Source of the DNA: Isoetes taiwanensis
Lineage: Eukaryota; Streptophyta; Lycopodiopsida; Isoetales; Isoetaceae
Assembly: GCA_021234155.1 (NCBI GenBank)
Contig: JAJEKV010000047.1
Coordinates: forward strand, 10,907,701-10,971,700
Direction: 5' to 3'
Length of the DNA: 64,000 nt
Shown: piece by piece, positions 10,634-20,700 of the stretch
How the letters are laid out: every line of letters begins with the position of its first letter
Position numbering within the stretch: the stretch's first letter is position 1
Made by a program: the position numbers and the translations under genes
The notes under the pieces: generated by a model
What the model saw: only the letters and a program-made list of their open reading frames with translations
The model's database searches: none
What the model was told of the DNA's origin: nothing

Positions 10634-11645
10634 AAGTGCTATCAGAGATGAAGAATAATAAAGCGCATGATCTAGATGGGTTATGCGTGGAGCTTTTTAA
10701 ATGGGGAGGGGAAAACACTCGGGATAAGCTTACAGAGTTGCTGAACATGAGTATTAGACAGGGCCTGCCACATGGTTGGAAGCTAAATAGGGTCCATCCA
10801 ATTCATAAATCAGGAGATAAGATAGAAGTGCAGAACTATAGAACTATCCTCATAGGTAGTACCTTTGTCAAAATACTGGGAAGTCTGTTGGAGCACAAGC
10901 TGAGCACGTGGGCAGAGGAGAAAAATAAACGATCTAAATGTCAAGCAGGTTTCCGGCAAGATTTTAATACACTTGACCATGCACTCACGCTTCGTGTGCT
11001 AGTAGAGAATGCAAAAGCACCATCTGCTGCATTGTATGTTGCGTTTATAGATTTCTCCAAGGCTTTTGATACCGTGCAAAGAAAAGAGCTAGGGGATCGA
11101 ATGGAGAGTCTAGGTGTCCCAGAAGATGTGAGAGGAGCAGTGGCACAGTTATACTCTGAAGTACTAATTAAAATATCATGGGATGTCCATTTTGTGATCA
11201 AGAACACCATTGGGGTGCGCCAAGGATGCCCTTTATCCCCAACATTATTCGGCCTCTTTATAGATGAGCTAGAAGAATGGCTGCATGCACGGTCTCTGGC
11301 AGGGGTCCAACTTGGCACATATGTGATCCAATTGTTATTATACGCTGATGATGTAGTGCTTTTGGCATCCAAAAAACACGTAATGCAGACACACTTACAC
11401 AGCCTTGAAGCTTTCTGCAAAGAAAGGAAGATGAAAGTGAACACGGAACACGGAAAAGGCCTGGTTTTACATATCAGGGGCAAGAGATTGAGACGGTGGA
11501 AAGCTATAAATACCTCGGGATTGATTTCTCCTCCAAATATGATTGGAAGGATTGTGTCAAAAGAAGGTCAACAGGGGGGAAAATACTCTATGCTATGCTT
11601 GCAAAATGCTTGCCAAAATCTGAGACAACATTGTTTCAAATAATT
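10634..11645 (+). pseudogene. LINE ORF2 fragment: reverse transcriptase domain
   Basis: The frame through 11643 contains an almost complete non-LTR reverse transcriptase. In order it shows MKNNKAHDLDGL (motif 0/1), YRTILIGSTFVKILG (motif 2), GFRQ and DHALTLR, FIDFSKAFDTV (motif A), GVRQGCPLSPTLFGLFIDEL (motif B) and LLLYADDVVLLA with the catalytic YADD (motif C, near 11340). Near 11490 the match moves to another frame (ESYKYLGIDFSSKYDW), so the copy is frameshifted. The C-terminal zinc-knuckle region is missing. The style of this RT is one I associate with moss, lycophyte and charophyte LINEs. It is probably the continuation of the piece ending at 8290. Confidence 0.85.
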
Positions 11646-11939
11646 CCAACTTTTGAAAGAATCAGTCTTGTAATCCTGTAATATTTCTATCCACCCTTGA
11701 CAAGCAACTTGCTGCTATCTTTTGATGGTAAATGATTGGTTAAAACTGCAATAGCTTTCATCATAGAAGCTTAAACTTGCTCTACTCCGTATTACAAATC
11801 GTATTTAACAAAATTCAGGCTAGCAACTTCATGTCAACATGTACCAGAACAAGTGGTATAGGGCAGTAACATGGGATTAGCCAACATCATAAATAATTAG
11901 CTTTTAGAATTTAGAAAAGTACTCATGCTTTTAAAGAAT
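11646..11939. other. Spacer, nothing recognised
   Basis: AT-rich sequence between the LINE fragment and the second inverted-repeat element. It may include LINE 3' UTR, but no CCCTTCGGG hairpin or poly-A tail marks it. Confidence 0.35.
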
Positions 11940-12425
11940 CCAATATATAAGTACCATTGATATTAACAAACATAAACCATTGTATCTAACACATTTAAAT
12001 TTAAATCCCCCTGAAACCCCCTTTGGTTTGGGTGCATATTCACACGGGGGGTTACGTAGGGCAGCGAGAGCCCCAAAAATAATATAATACATGTACAAAA
12101 TTAACACCATTCAGTACATTTCTCGAAACCTTATAGTATTTTATAAACCTCAATATACCGTATACAAAAACTTATATAGGTATACCCCACAAACGAGGAT
12201 CGCTATGTACGGTCCAGATCGAAGAATAAAGGGCAAATATGCCCATCCGACAGCTCTCGATGCCCGGAGTAACCCCCCGTGTGAATATGCACCCAAACCA
12301 AAGGGGGTTTCAGGGGGATTTAAATTTAAATGTGTTAGATACAATGGTTTATGTTTGTTAATATCAATGGTACTTATATATTGGTTTTTGCATTAAAAAA
12401 AAAATTTGGGCCCTTCGGGCCCTAA
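11940..12425 (+). mobile_element. Long inverted-repeat element, copy 2, with GGGCCC hairpin tail
   Basis: Arms 11940-12055 and 12269-12384 are perfect 116-bp reverse complements. The spacer of 213 bp is similar to copy 1 (GGTCCAGATC and GGGCAAATATGCCCATCCGA shared). The right arm is again followed by an A-run, GGGCCCTTCGGGCCC and TAAC. The orientation is the same as copy 1. The inner arm half is well conserved between copies, but the outer half differs at many positions, and each change is mirrored in the opposite arm. A 101-codon ORF crossing it is an accident of the palindrome. Confidence 0.75.
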
Positions 12426-12759
12426 CAAACAAACAAACAAGAAATGAACAAGAGAGAAACAAAGAAATAGCAACATATCTTGTGTAGAACTATAAAAATC
12501 TCTATTTCTATTTGCAATGCAATATCTAGAGTTAGACTAGATAACTTGTATTGTACAAGCTTTAGTTGGAAAGGGAGACCAATAAGCTTACATCAACATG
12601 ATAATAAGACTCGTATTCATTCAAAGAAATATGCAAGGTAATCATGGCCAATTACAAAATGGCCACAACCAATACCATCCCACGGGGTATTGGTTCAAAC
12701 TGATGCAAAGTACCACAAATATTCAAGCAAGCTATCCACATTTTTATTCACGTAGACTA

Positions 12760-13453
12760 TGAGTTGGGTATTGCAACTTGAGGGTGAAGGCATCCACTAT
12801 AACGAAGCCATCCATTATCACGATAATCGAACTGCAATGAAGGAATGTAGGAAAGCAAAACAACAAACTATGTAATCAATCACAAGTGCAACAACAAATC
12901 ACTTGGTGCAAATGATGTTTGATTTAAATGCACACACAAATGGGCCAATGGGCCATCCTGGTATTTGTACAGCAACTAGCCATGGATTCAGAAAATTGAG
13001 TCTGTATATTACCTGATTGATTTTACTTAATCTCTTCACCTATTCAGTGTCAACCTTATATAGGACAAGCTATGAGCTGCATAAAGACTTAATATGATTT
13101 TTGCAGGATAATCTTACAGGTATTCACTGCCAAACCAGGGGAGAGCCTCTCTCTATATTCCACAGCCTTTTTAGAACAAGGCATGCATGAAGCTTAAGAA
13201 TATGGAAATTGTGCTCACCAAACACCACAGAAAACTAGAACCGTCTCAAGCTGATAAGTTGATGTGATATCTGAAATCTTTGCCTGCAATAAGTTTACTT
13301 TTCATCAAACATTGAGTTGCTGGAATGTACTTGATAATTGATCCCTAGTTCCTATCAGACAATTTGTCTATGCTACAAAAAACAAAGCAAAGAATCAACT
13401 TACCATTGATATTGGAGACTCGCCATTGGCGATGACACTTCCATTTGTAGCCA
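12760..13453 (-). other. Possible 5' exons of an unidentified gene
   Basis: On the minus strand an ATG at 13453 starts MATNGSVIANGESPISM and runs into a good donor (GTAAGT). A second block near 13297-13220, after TTATTGCAG, reads AKISDITSTYQLETVLVFCG and ends at GTGAGC. A third near 13160 reads VEYRERLSPGLAVNT before GTAAGA. A fourth near 12830, after TTCATTGCAG, reads FDYRDNGWLRYSG. The splice sites are plausible and each block is open, but I recognise no family and phases across all junctions were not fully resolved. It may be the start of a real gene or another fragment. Confidence 0.3.
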
Positions 13454-13459
13454 TAACAG

Positions 13460-14540
13460 TTCAAAAACACAGCCACGGAGCAATATAAAATGGCCCATGC
13501 TTACATTTTGCTTCTAACTCAACTTTTGCATACACAGATGCCCCGAGGAGAAGGGAGTACAACCAGTGCAACAGAGAAGACGCAGGCACCAAATTTTCTT
13601 TAGGAATCATCTCCCAGCAATCAAACTCTGCTGACAGCTGAACTTTAAGCACACCTTTAACCAACACAAATCAGTTGGTTCTTGCCTTCAAAAAACTTTG
13701 TGAAGGCAAAGCTTTCCAGCACAGTAACGCACCCTATCCATCAAAGAGATAGAGTACAGACCTGGGGTAAGTCTAGAGTCACGATTCTTATGGTCTCCAG
13801 CTTCATAGCAAATCCCCTGGGCTAAACGCCGTTGCATACGACGCACTTTATTTGGCTAACAATCAATTTCATAGTAAAGGAGCTTTTCAGAGCAGTACCT
13901 GGTTAAAACAAATCCTGAGAAGGATAGAAATAGATGGATATGACTTACAATATTGATGCTTGCGAATTCATATCAGCAAACAAAAATGCCCTGAACCTTG
14001 GATCATCTATCTGCACAAACCCTTTGTTTGATTTTGATGCGTTCTCTAACTAGATTATCCACATCGGTTCTGAATGCTCTGAACTAGATTCCGCTGCAGA
14101 CAAAAACGCCCTGAATCTGGGATCATCTATCCGCCCACCCGCCCACCTGCCCACCTGACGAATGTCTGCATGACGAAGGCCTGTGTAAATCTTGAAGCTG
14201 ACGACTGGCCGATGCAGTCGGATTCATCATCACTGGTGATGCTAGCTTGCATCTTTGGCTTGCAAAAATGACATTGGCAACTAGAAAGCCGGAATACAGA
14301 AGCGCGGTGCAAATCTAGGGTATGAAGGGGGGTCTTCTGCCTTGGCATCCTCGAGACCTGCATCCCCCTTCCCCTTCCCGAGCCCTGCCAGAAAAACCAC
14401 ATACAGTCTATTAACCCCTAAACCCCTAAGTATCCTTCTTTGATTAACCCTAAAGTATCCTTCATCGAGCCTTGCATGCAGATATCCTCAAAAATCATAG
14501 GTGTAACCATTAAAAAATGTCATAAAAATTAATGTGAGCG
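13460..14540. other. No recognisable feature
   Basis: Short ORFs only (13461-13667 and 14127-14402, both minus). The latter is arginine- and glycine-rich at its start and unlike any family I know. Two similar phrases (AAAAATGCCCTGAACCTTGGATCATC near 13983 and a near-copy at 14103) show a small local duplication. Confidence 0.35.
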
Positions 14541-14544
14541 TATG

Positions 14545-14660
14545 CGCACTCTAGAAGTACGCATTAGTACATCTTTAAAATATGGCGACCAAATCTTAGC
14601 AAAACCATAGGAAAAAACGTACAAAAATACAAAAGTAACCCCCTGTTATAATGCTAGATA
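14545..14660 (+). repeat. Second copy of the repeat ending CCCCTGTTATAATGC
   Basis: Aligns with 10510-10633 as described there, with scattered substitutions. No gene adjoins it. Confidence 0.5.
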
Positions 14661-14999
14661 TACATTGTATGAACAATCATATAACGACCTCAGCGAACAT
14701 ATTTACATCCCTAATTCCGAATGGAAATCCATTAATTTACCTCTTAATGCCAATCACCTTGTCTTCATTACGAGAATATATAGTAACACATGCCTGATAG
14801 CCACATAGAAGCCAGAAAATTCTCAAAATGTTTTTTCTAAAGGCAGGTGCGTAAATCCTCAACAAGCAATTGAAAAAATGATATTGTGTCCTTTCCATGT
14901 TGTATGAAAACAAAGCTCCATAATTCACCATAAAAATTGAATCTTATATTAAATTGCATGACTCTTATTGGAAGGTTGATGAAACACATTCCAAACTAC

Positions 15000-15330
15000 T
15001 TCATATGCAGCAGTAAGGAATATTTTGACGCACCTGCAAAGGCAACATTTCATCCTCGTTTTCAACTTTAGTCACGACTTTTATTTGACCAAAAGAAAGA
15101 TAACACTCATATAACAATTTTAACCAACCTGCATTGTGCTGCAATTTCCCTTTGCCCATTTTGAGGTCATTTTTTACTACCAAGACCTCTAAATTTACCA
15201 AGCATTTCCATTATGTAAGCACAAACCTCGATGAGAAGGAAATCGAAGTTAACAATCCCAGCCAGGAAACGGAGGTCCATCTGCCTGGCCATCATAGATT
15301 CCTCATGCTTACAAGAGATGATTTATGAGA
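15000..15330 (-). other. Exon-like blocks of unknown identity
   Basis: Between a CACAATGCAG acceptor and a GTGCGT donor (about 15130-15033) the minus strand reads WLKLLYECYLSFGQIKVVTK, then VENEDEMLPLQ. A preceding block (15310-15230) reads ARQMDLRFLAGIVNFDFLLIE and ends at GTTTGT. Both look like genuine coding exons. They lie downstream, on the same strand, of the IPT9-like fragment, but I could not match them to that protein. Confidence 0.25.
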
Positions 15331-15548
15331 TTTCATGGCGCATGCTATAAAATCCAAAAGATGATACATGAGATAAGATTGAAGGCGTATAAGCATATAT
15401 TAAAAATATTTTGCAATCATAAAACCTCCACACTAAAATAATGATAGTCTAATGCATTCGAGAGCTCTATATCAGGTGGCAAATAATGAACCATGCATTT
15501 TTTAAGTAAAGGCAAAATAGGTATTTAGCCTACATAGAGGCTACTTAC

Positions 15549-16674
15549 ACGAATCTGTGAGTGAAGGAATCTGTAATATGAAGCACCGTTGGCCCATTGC
15601 AGAGAACCCTTTTAAAAGCATCAAGGTATGGTACTTGATGGATAGATTTTTGTTGTTCCTGTACTTGCTCAAAACAGGAGCAGAAATTGAGAGTGAGCTT
15701 TATAAGAGTGCATAAACTTCGTAGTAAAAGTTCCAAGCTGATGCTATTTTTGCAATTTCTATTTTTAGAACCAAAAGGAAGAAAAGATCTGGTGTTATAT
15801 CTAGGAAAAAGAACCTACAAGTTCTTATGAAAAGCTGCAGATTTTGGAGTTCTTACCACCCGATATCATCGAGAAGTTTCTGCTAAAGTTGGAGAATATT
15901 GTAGATGTGGCTAACTACACACTTGTCTGTTGGAAATGGTTGGAAATGGTACCAGTTTATCCATTCCAAATTCGTCAATGCAAGTTACAGACCAATTGTG
16001 CGTAAGGTGAACGATCGGGAGATGCTGTAGCGCAAAGCCTGATCCGTTTATTGATTGCATCGATACCATTCTAAGGCGATAATTACCTAGCAATAGTTAC
16101 CTAGCAATACAACTTATCGTGTTTAATTTATCGTGTTAAAATCTAGGTTGCAATTCTACAAGCACAACTAACAATGTGGCATTTAGGCGATACCAGTCAT
16201 TTGTCTTAATACTTTGAGCAGATTTGGAGTCACCTGTTGTTCTAAGGATTTCAAGGGCTGCATCCCAATTACCACAATCTTGCAGGTCTTTGAGCTCAGC
16301 AGCAACCAGAGCACTGATTTCAGAGGTAGTCGTTGAAGTATCTGCCTTGCCATGCAAGTACCTATTGTTGAGAAAGCAATGCAGATTGATGTGACTGACA
16401 TCAGACATGAATATTACATCTTTCATTCCTATACAAGGTCTGGATCTTAGCAGAAACAATTCCTAAACATTACTAAGACCATGTCATATGGCAAATACAA
16501 GCTAGGTCAATTCTAATTTCAAGTGCATGTTTATTTTCATGTGTGAAATCGGTAATTTCTCAGAATTAGGAAAATACTAGCGCAAATACAAGCCAGTGCC
16601 TCCAACAATAATAGGGACATATCCTTTTTCTAGAACTTGGGCGGTAGCTTTTCTGGCCGTCGTCACAAAAATCC
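15549..16674 (-). pseudogene. IPT9-like tRNA isopentenyltransferase fragment
   Basis: Exon 16674-16578 reads ARKATAQVLEKGYVPIIVGG followed by TGLYLR, the conserved heart of plant tRNA dimethylallyltransferases, which add the isopentenyl group to A37 of tRNAs. Exon 16361 to about 16195 continues YLHGKADTSTTTSEISALVA and ends NDWYRL, as in the plant IPT9 class. A block at 15658-15549 (QQKSIHQVPYLDAFKR, then donor GTAAGT) could be the next exon. The P-loop exon upstream and the C-terminal half are not found. The tryptophan expected after TGLYLR would be completed across the splice (TG+G), but the sequence has TA before the GT donor, giving a stop. The copy is therefore incomplete and probably non-functional. 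Confidence 0.7.
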
Positions 16675-16904
16675 CTGCCGAGCATCCCTCAAAAATTTTT
16701 ACAAAGTCATCTTCCCATTTGAATTTTCCCAATGGCATCCTACTTAGACTGTGCGCAAAAAAAACTGTTAAATCAAGGGTTAAAATAAATTAAAAAACAT
16801 ATAACGGCCAAGATCGTGCACAAACTATCCTCTGATTTCGGCTTCAGTATTTATTATATATAAATGTTAGTGTTATGTTGTTCGTCATGCTGATGATGGA
16901 TGGG

Positions 16905-16920
16905 CCACCCTTCGGGGTGG
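16905..16920. other. Stable TTCG-tetraloop hairpin
   Basis: CCACCC-TTCG-GGGTGG forms a six-pair stem with a C(TTCG)G tetraloop in otherwise AT-rich DNA. It shares the CCCTTCGGG core with several hairpins elsewhere in the window. No gene ends here, so I do not call it a terminator. Confidence 0.4.
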
Positions 16921-17089
16921 TATATTATCTTATGTGTATTGTTGGTACTAACATATATGTATGTATGTCGTATAGGATAAGGCGTGGAACGAATGACACC
17001 TCTGTGCCCTTCACTCGGTCACTTGTCCATCACAGGTGGTCCGGGTCAGACGGGGGTTCTTTCCTTGGTGATTGAGTTGCCATGGGAGG

Positions 17090-17627
17090 GGTTTATATGA
17101 TGGGAGCATCGTATAGGTTCGTGGAGCGTCATAGGTTCTCTCGGTGGAATGTGCAAAAACACAGGTGCATACAGGTTCAAACTGAAGAGGACCTTTATGC
17201 TTGCTTCTTCATCAAGCTTTGGGATGCAGGTGCCTGGGAACACATCAAGATAACACACTTCCAGAAGCAAATCAATCCCATGCTCACATGCAAGGTCCAC
17301 AGTGCTACTTGCATACACATTTGCCCATGAAGAAGCACAAACTGATAGCTTCAATCGCACAGGTGTGTATCGCCTTTGTAATAAGACAGGCAGATGGATT
17401 CGGGAGGCACGCTAGGACAAGCTCTGTCATTGTTACCAACTGGAGTCATTGAGGATGAGTGCCACGCCCTTCAAAATTGTCTGGCATTCGACCATATCTG
17501 GGCATGCTATGCTGAGCTGGTTTCGCCTAACCAGTCGCTCCATGTGCTGTTGGACACGCCCTCAGTGGGGTTACTAGGATCATCTCTTCAGGAAATCAGG
17601 GATATGCTCACTCAACTATGTTCTTAG
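17090..17627 (+). pseudogene. LINE ORF2 C-terminal tail
   Basis: Frames on the + strand read RFSRWNVQKHRCIQVQTEED, then CFFIKLWDAGAWEHI, then (from about 17394) TGVIEDECHALQNCLAFDHIW and SPNQSLHVLL. The last part matches the Cys/His-rich C-terminal region common to LINE reverse-transcriptase proteins. The frame changes several times, so it is decayed. The minus-strand segment 50240-50905 is a sister copy (RWNVQEHRCIRVQTEADHY). The hairpin at 17691 follows about 65 bp after the end of the tail. Confidence 0.65.
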
Positions 17628-17690
17628 ACATGGCAAAATATATCTTAATGTATTATTATGCAATTTATCAGCATGCTTATTACAGGCACT

Positions 17691-17750
17691 GGTTTTCCCT
17701 TGAAAACCCTTCAGGGCTGGGGGTTTTTAATCCTGACAGTAATACGCTTG
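17691..17750 (+). repeat. CCCTTCAGGG hairpin motif, copy B (LINE 3' UTR)
   Basis: The segment GGTTTTCCCTTGAAAACCC, then TTCAGGG, GGGGGTTTTTAATCC and GACAGTAATACG closely matches the reverse complement of 50140-50074. Both lie just downstream of a LINE tail in the same relative orientation, so the motif is probably part of the LINE 3' untranslated end. Confidence 0.6.
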
Positions 17751-17780
17751 TTGTTCTCTTTAGTTGGATCTCATAGACTT

Positions 17781-18234
17781 AGGGAACATTCGCACCCGCG
17801 GTTAAGTTAAGTTAAAATATAGTTTTTAACTAAATTTACATTCGCACCTCTAGTTAAGTTAGCATATAGTTAAGAATTTAGTTAACTTTTTTCCAAAAAC
17901 ATTTGTTCAGTTAAGTTAGCAAAATTAACTAAAAGTTAACTAAATTAAAAATTAGCACTAAAAGTTAAATGACCTCATAGAGGTCACTTTAAGTTTAGTT
18001 AAATGTGCTTATAATTTTTTATGCCTTTGGCTAACTTAACTAGACATGTTCGAAAGCATTTAGTTAGCTAATTAAGTTATTTTTTAACCAATTTTTTTAA
18101 CTAAACGAGTGCAAAATGGTTTTTCGTTAAGTTAGCCTAACTAAAATTTTTAACTAGCTTGGAGGTTAGTGTTAACTTAACTTAATGGTAAAAATTAACT
18201 TAACTAAACTTAACCATAGGTGCGAATAGACCCT
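17781..18234. mobile_element. MITE-like element with ATTCGCACC terminal inverted repeats
   Basis: The left end AGGGAACATTCGCACCCGCG followed by GTTAAGTTAAGTTAA is mirrored at the right end (GGTGCGAATAGACCCT preceded by TTAACTTAAC). The 454-bp interior is built almost entirely of GTTAAGTTAA-like words and has no ORF. The flanking bases are TA on both sides, consistent with but not proof of a TA target duplication. The remnant at 931-1330 is a likely relative. Confidence 0.7.
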
Positions 18235-20440
18235 AAACTGGTCAATGTGGATAATAAAAACCCATTCAATTTAATTCAATTCTTCTGGTGTTTCATGATC
18301 ATCCTGGTGGATCGCCGAATGGATGGCATATATTCTTAGGCACTCATTAGGCCTGACTGAGGTGGCAACCACAGCATGCCACGTCACTATCTTCAAACAA
18401 AGCGTCCGCCTTAAACCCTAAAGCCCTACTCCCCGGACCATGGCAACACATTGCCGTGGCGCTGGCAAAGCTATTGCTTTGGTGCTTAGATCCGTCAGTA
18501 ATAGATCTACCAGCTCTGCGACTAGGAATAGCAATGGAGGCGCTGCAACACTTTTTTCAAAACGCCAATGCGCTCCAGTTTTACGGAGGTAATCATTTGA
18601 ATATTTGCTTTTCGTTTGAAGACCAGTTGTTGAAGAGATGCATCTTTGATCTCATAACAGGGAAATTGCAAGTGTGAAATCACTGTTACCATCCTACAGC
18701 ACGTTTGCTGAATCATGCCTTGTTTCGAGGCTTAGTAGGAGCATTCTCAAATCTCCAGGGGTGCTTCAAGGTATGGAGATTGTTTCGTATCAAGTCTTGT
18801 ATATATATGGTGGTAGAGTGAATTACTATTTATGAGTTCTACATTATAAAGATTTATTGCACTACCTTAGTAATAACATTAAAATCTCTCGGTTTGGTCT
18901 GCTAGTTAATGACCAGCACTGATAGTCTCTTTGTTGCCCAATTAATGAAGTATTTCCAACTCTGCGTGCCACCACTATGGAAGGCAATTTTGGCTACATA
19001 AAGTTGCTTATCGATCATCAGAACTAGAAGCAGAATTAGTTTTTATATGAGGATCTTAGCAGATTCTTATGTCAGAAGTGCATTGCTTTCTATCAGTTAA
19101 ACCAATACCTTCTTATATAGGCATGCAACGGCAGCTGCACAATGACATGCCTATGATGTTTCTCTGACCAATTGGTCAACCCATTTTTCAATGATCATGG
19201 CAAATGATTTGGTCACTGAAGCCGTTTTTTATGATATAACATAATTTTTGTAGATTCCAATTATATCCCCCCTGCCATTAATGCCTGAATCATACCTAAA
19301 GTATGTTTAGGACACCAAGTGATATATTTTTTATATTCACGTTTGCATCCTGGAAGCATGGGAGGAAACACATTTAGAAGACTAATAGAGGGCGGTGGCA
19401 TGGCAGGTATATTGAGGGATCGCTAATTACTGGCGTTGGAAAACCGCGACATTGACTGTTCAAATGATTTTTTAATGGAACTTTGGAATAAAGGAATGCC
19501 ATATTGACAAGGACAGTTCTATGGTTTATAAGCAGCTCTCTGTTGTTGAAGTTTTTACACACTCGAGCCTGCTTTAGTACATGTGTTAACCTTCAGGATA
19601 GAGATACTGCTTAACAGTGTAGCAAATCTGTGATTACTTAGTAAAGAAGTTTTAGTATTTGTGGGGAAATCATATTCTTTCCTTGTTTCCCTCACAAGCT
19701 TTTGTTTTTTGTTTAGAGCATGGGTTATCAAAGCCAAGGTGAAGACGGAGCTATCCTTCATGTAGCTGTGGAGTCTAGACCTTGATTCCATCTGTGTTCT
19801 GTTAAGGATAACTTAAAGCCAAAATGCTTTGGTTGTTTTTTTTTAGAAGCTTTGCAGCATGCGGCTTGGCAATTTAAGCCCTATGTTTCTGTTCAAAATT
19901 CAAATCAAGAATCTGTGGATGGGGTTGATTCATATACAACAGAAAATTTGAGTTTCTTTTTTTGGTTAAGGTAATGGAAGGTAGCTGCTGCTGCTATCCT
20001 TATCTCTTGGAAGGGACGCAGGACTTCCATCCTGATCTAAAGATCTCCATGACTTCTGATTCATTGTGCTTTTTATGATTTTAACTTAAATGCAAGACAT
20101 ACATTTCAACGCTCAAAGATCTCTTGTATCTTGAAGTTTCTAGAAACTTAACGTGGCATGGGTGCAATTTGGCATGGTTTACCCTGGGAATCTTGCTAAA
20201 CATGCATTGCAATCTGTAAGATAAATCTGAAATAATAGGTATTTCCCATGAGGAGGCTATACGCCTGTAAGTATAAAGGGCATTTGCTGAGTGCCATGTC
20301 CATCAAGAAAGTTTCTTCCCTGAGCGGCCAGGGCGGAGAAGCTGGATATATCATGGCAGAGGGTAAGCTGGAGATGGTAAGGATGAACAGATGATTGATC
20401 TGTTGTAGAGATAAGGTGCTATTGCACTGTGGGTTGCTCG
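18235..20440. other. No recognisable gene or repeat
   Basis: Short ORFs on both strands (18456-18677 plus, 19374-19562 and 19555-19791 minus) match nothing I know. A slightly GC-richer patch at 18380-18560 might be the edge of a gene, but no splice pattern or motif supports that. Confidence 0.35.
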
Positions 20441-20700
20441 CTAACCCGTAACATAATGATCCTAATACTAAAATTTAGGACGGTTGATTGCTAACCCTAA
20501 CATAATGATCCTAATACTAAAATTTAGGACGGTAGACAATGGTTGGAAGATGCATTTTCTATGTTTGAATGTTGGAAATTGTGTTCTTCCGTTAATGGTT
20601 TGCTTGCTCCATTGCAATGCTCCAAACATATTGGAAATTGTGTTCTTCCGTTAATGGTTTGTTTGCTTCATTGCAATGCTCCAAACATATTGGAAATTGC
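20441..20700. repeat. Two small tandem duplications
   Basis: A 50-bp unit (CTAACCC...TTTAGGACGGT) is repeated at 20441 and 20491, differing by one or two bases. A 59-bp unit starting TTGGAAATTGTGTTCTTCCG is repeated at 20572 and 20631, with a partial third start at 20690. The ORF at 20543-20725 arises from the second duplication. Confidence 0.75.

Noticed and set aside
12091-12396. 101-codon ORF in the second inverted-repeat element
   Set aside because: Lies across the palindrome arms and spacer and is not preserved in copy 1.
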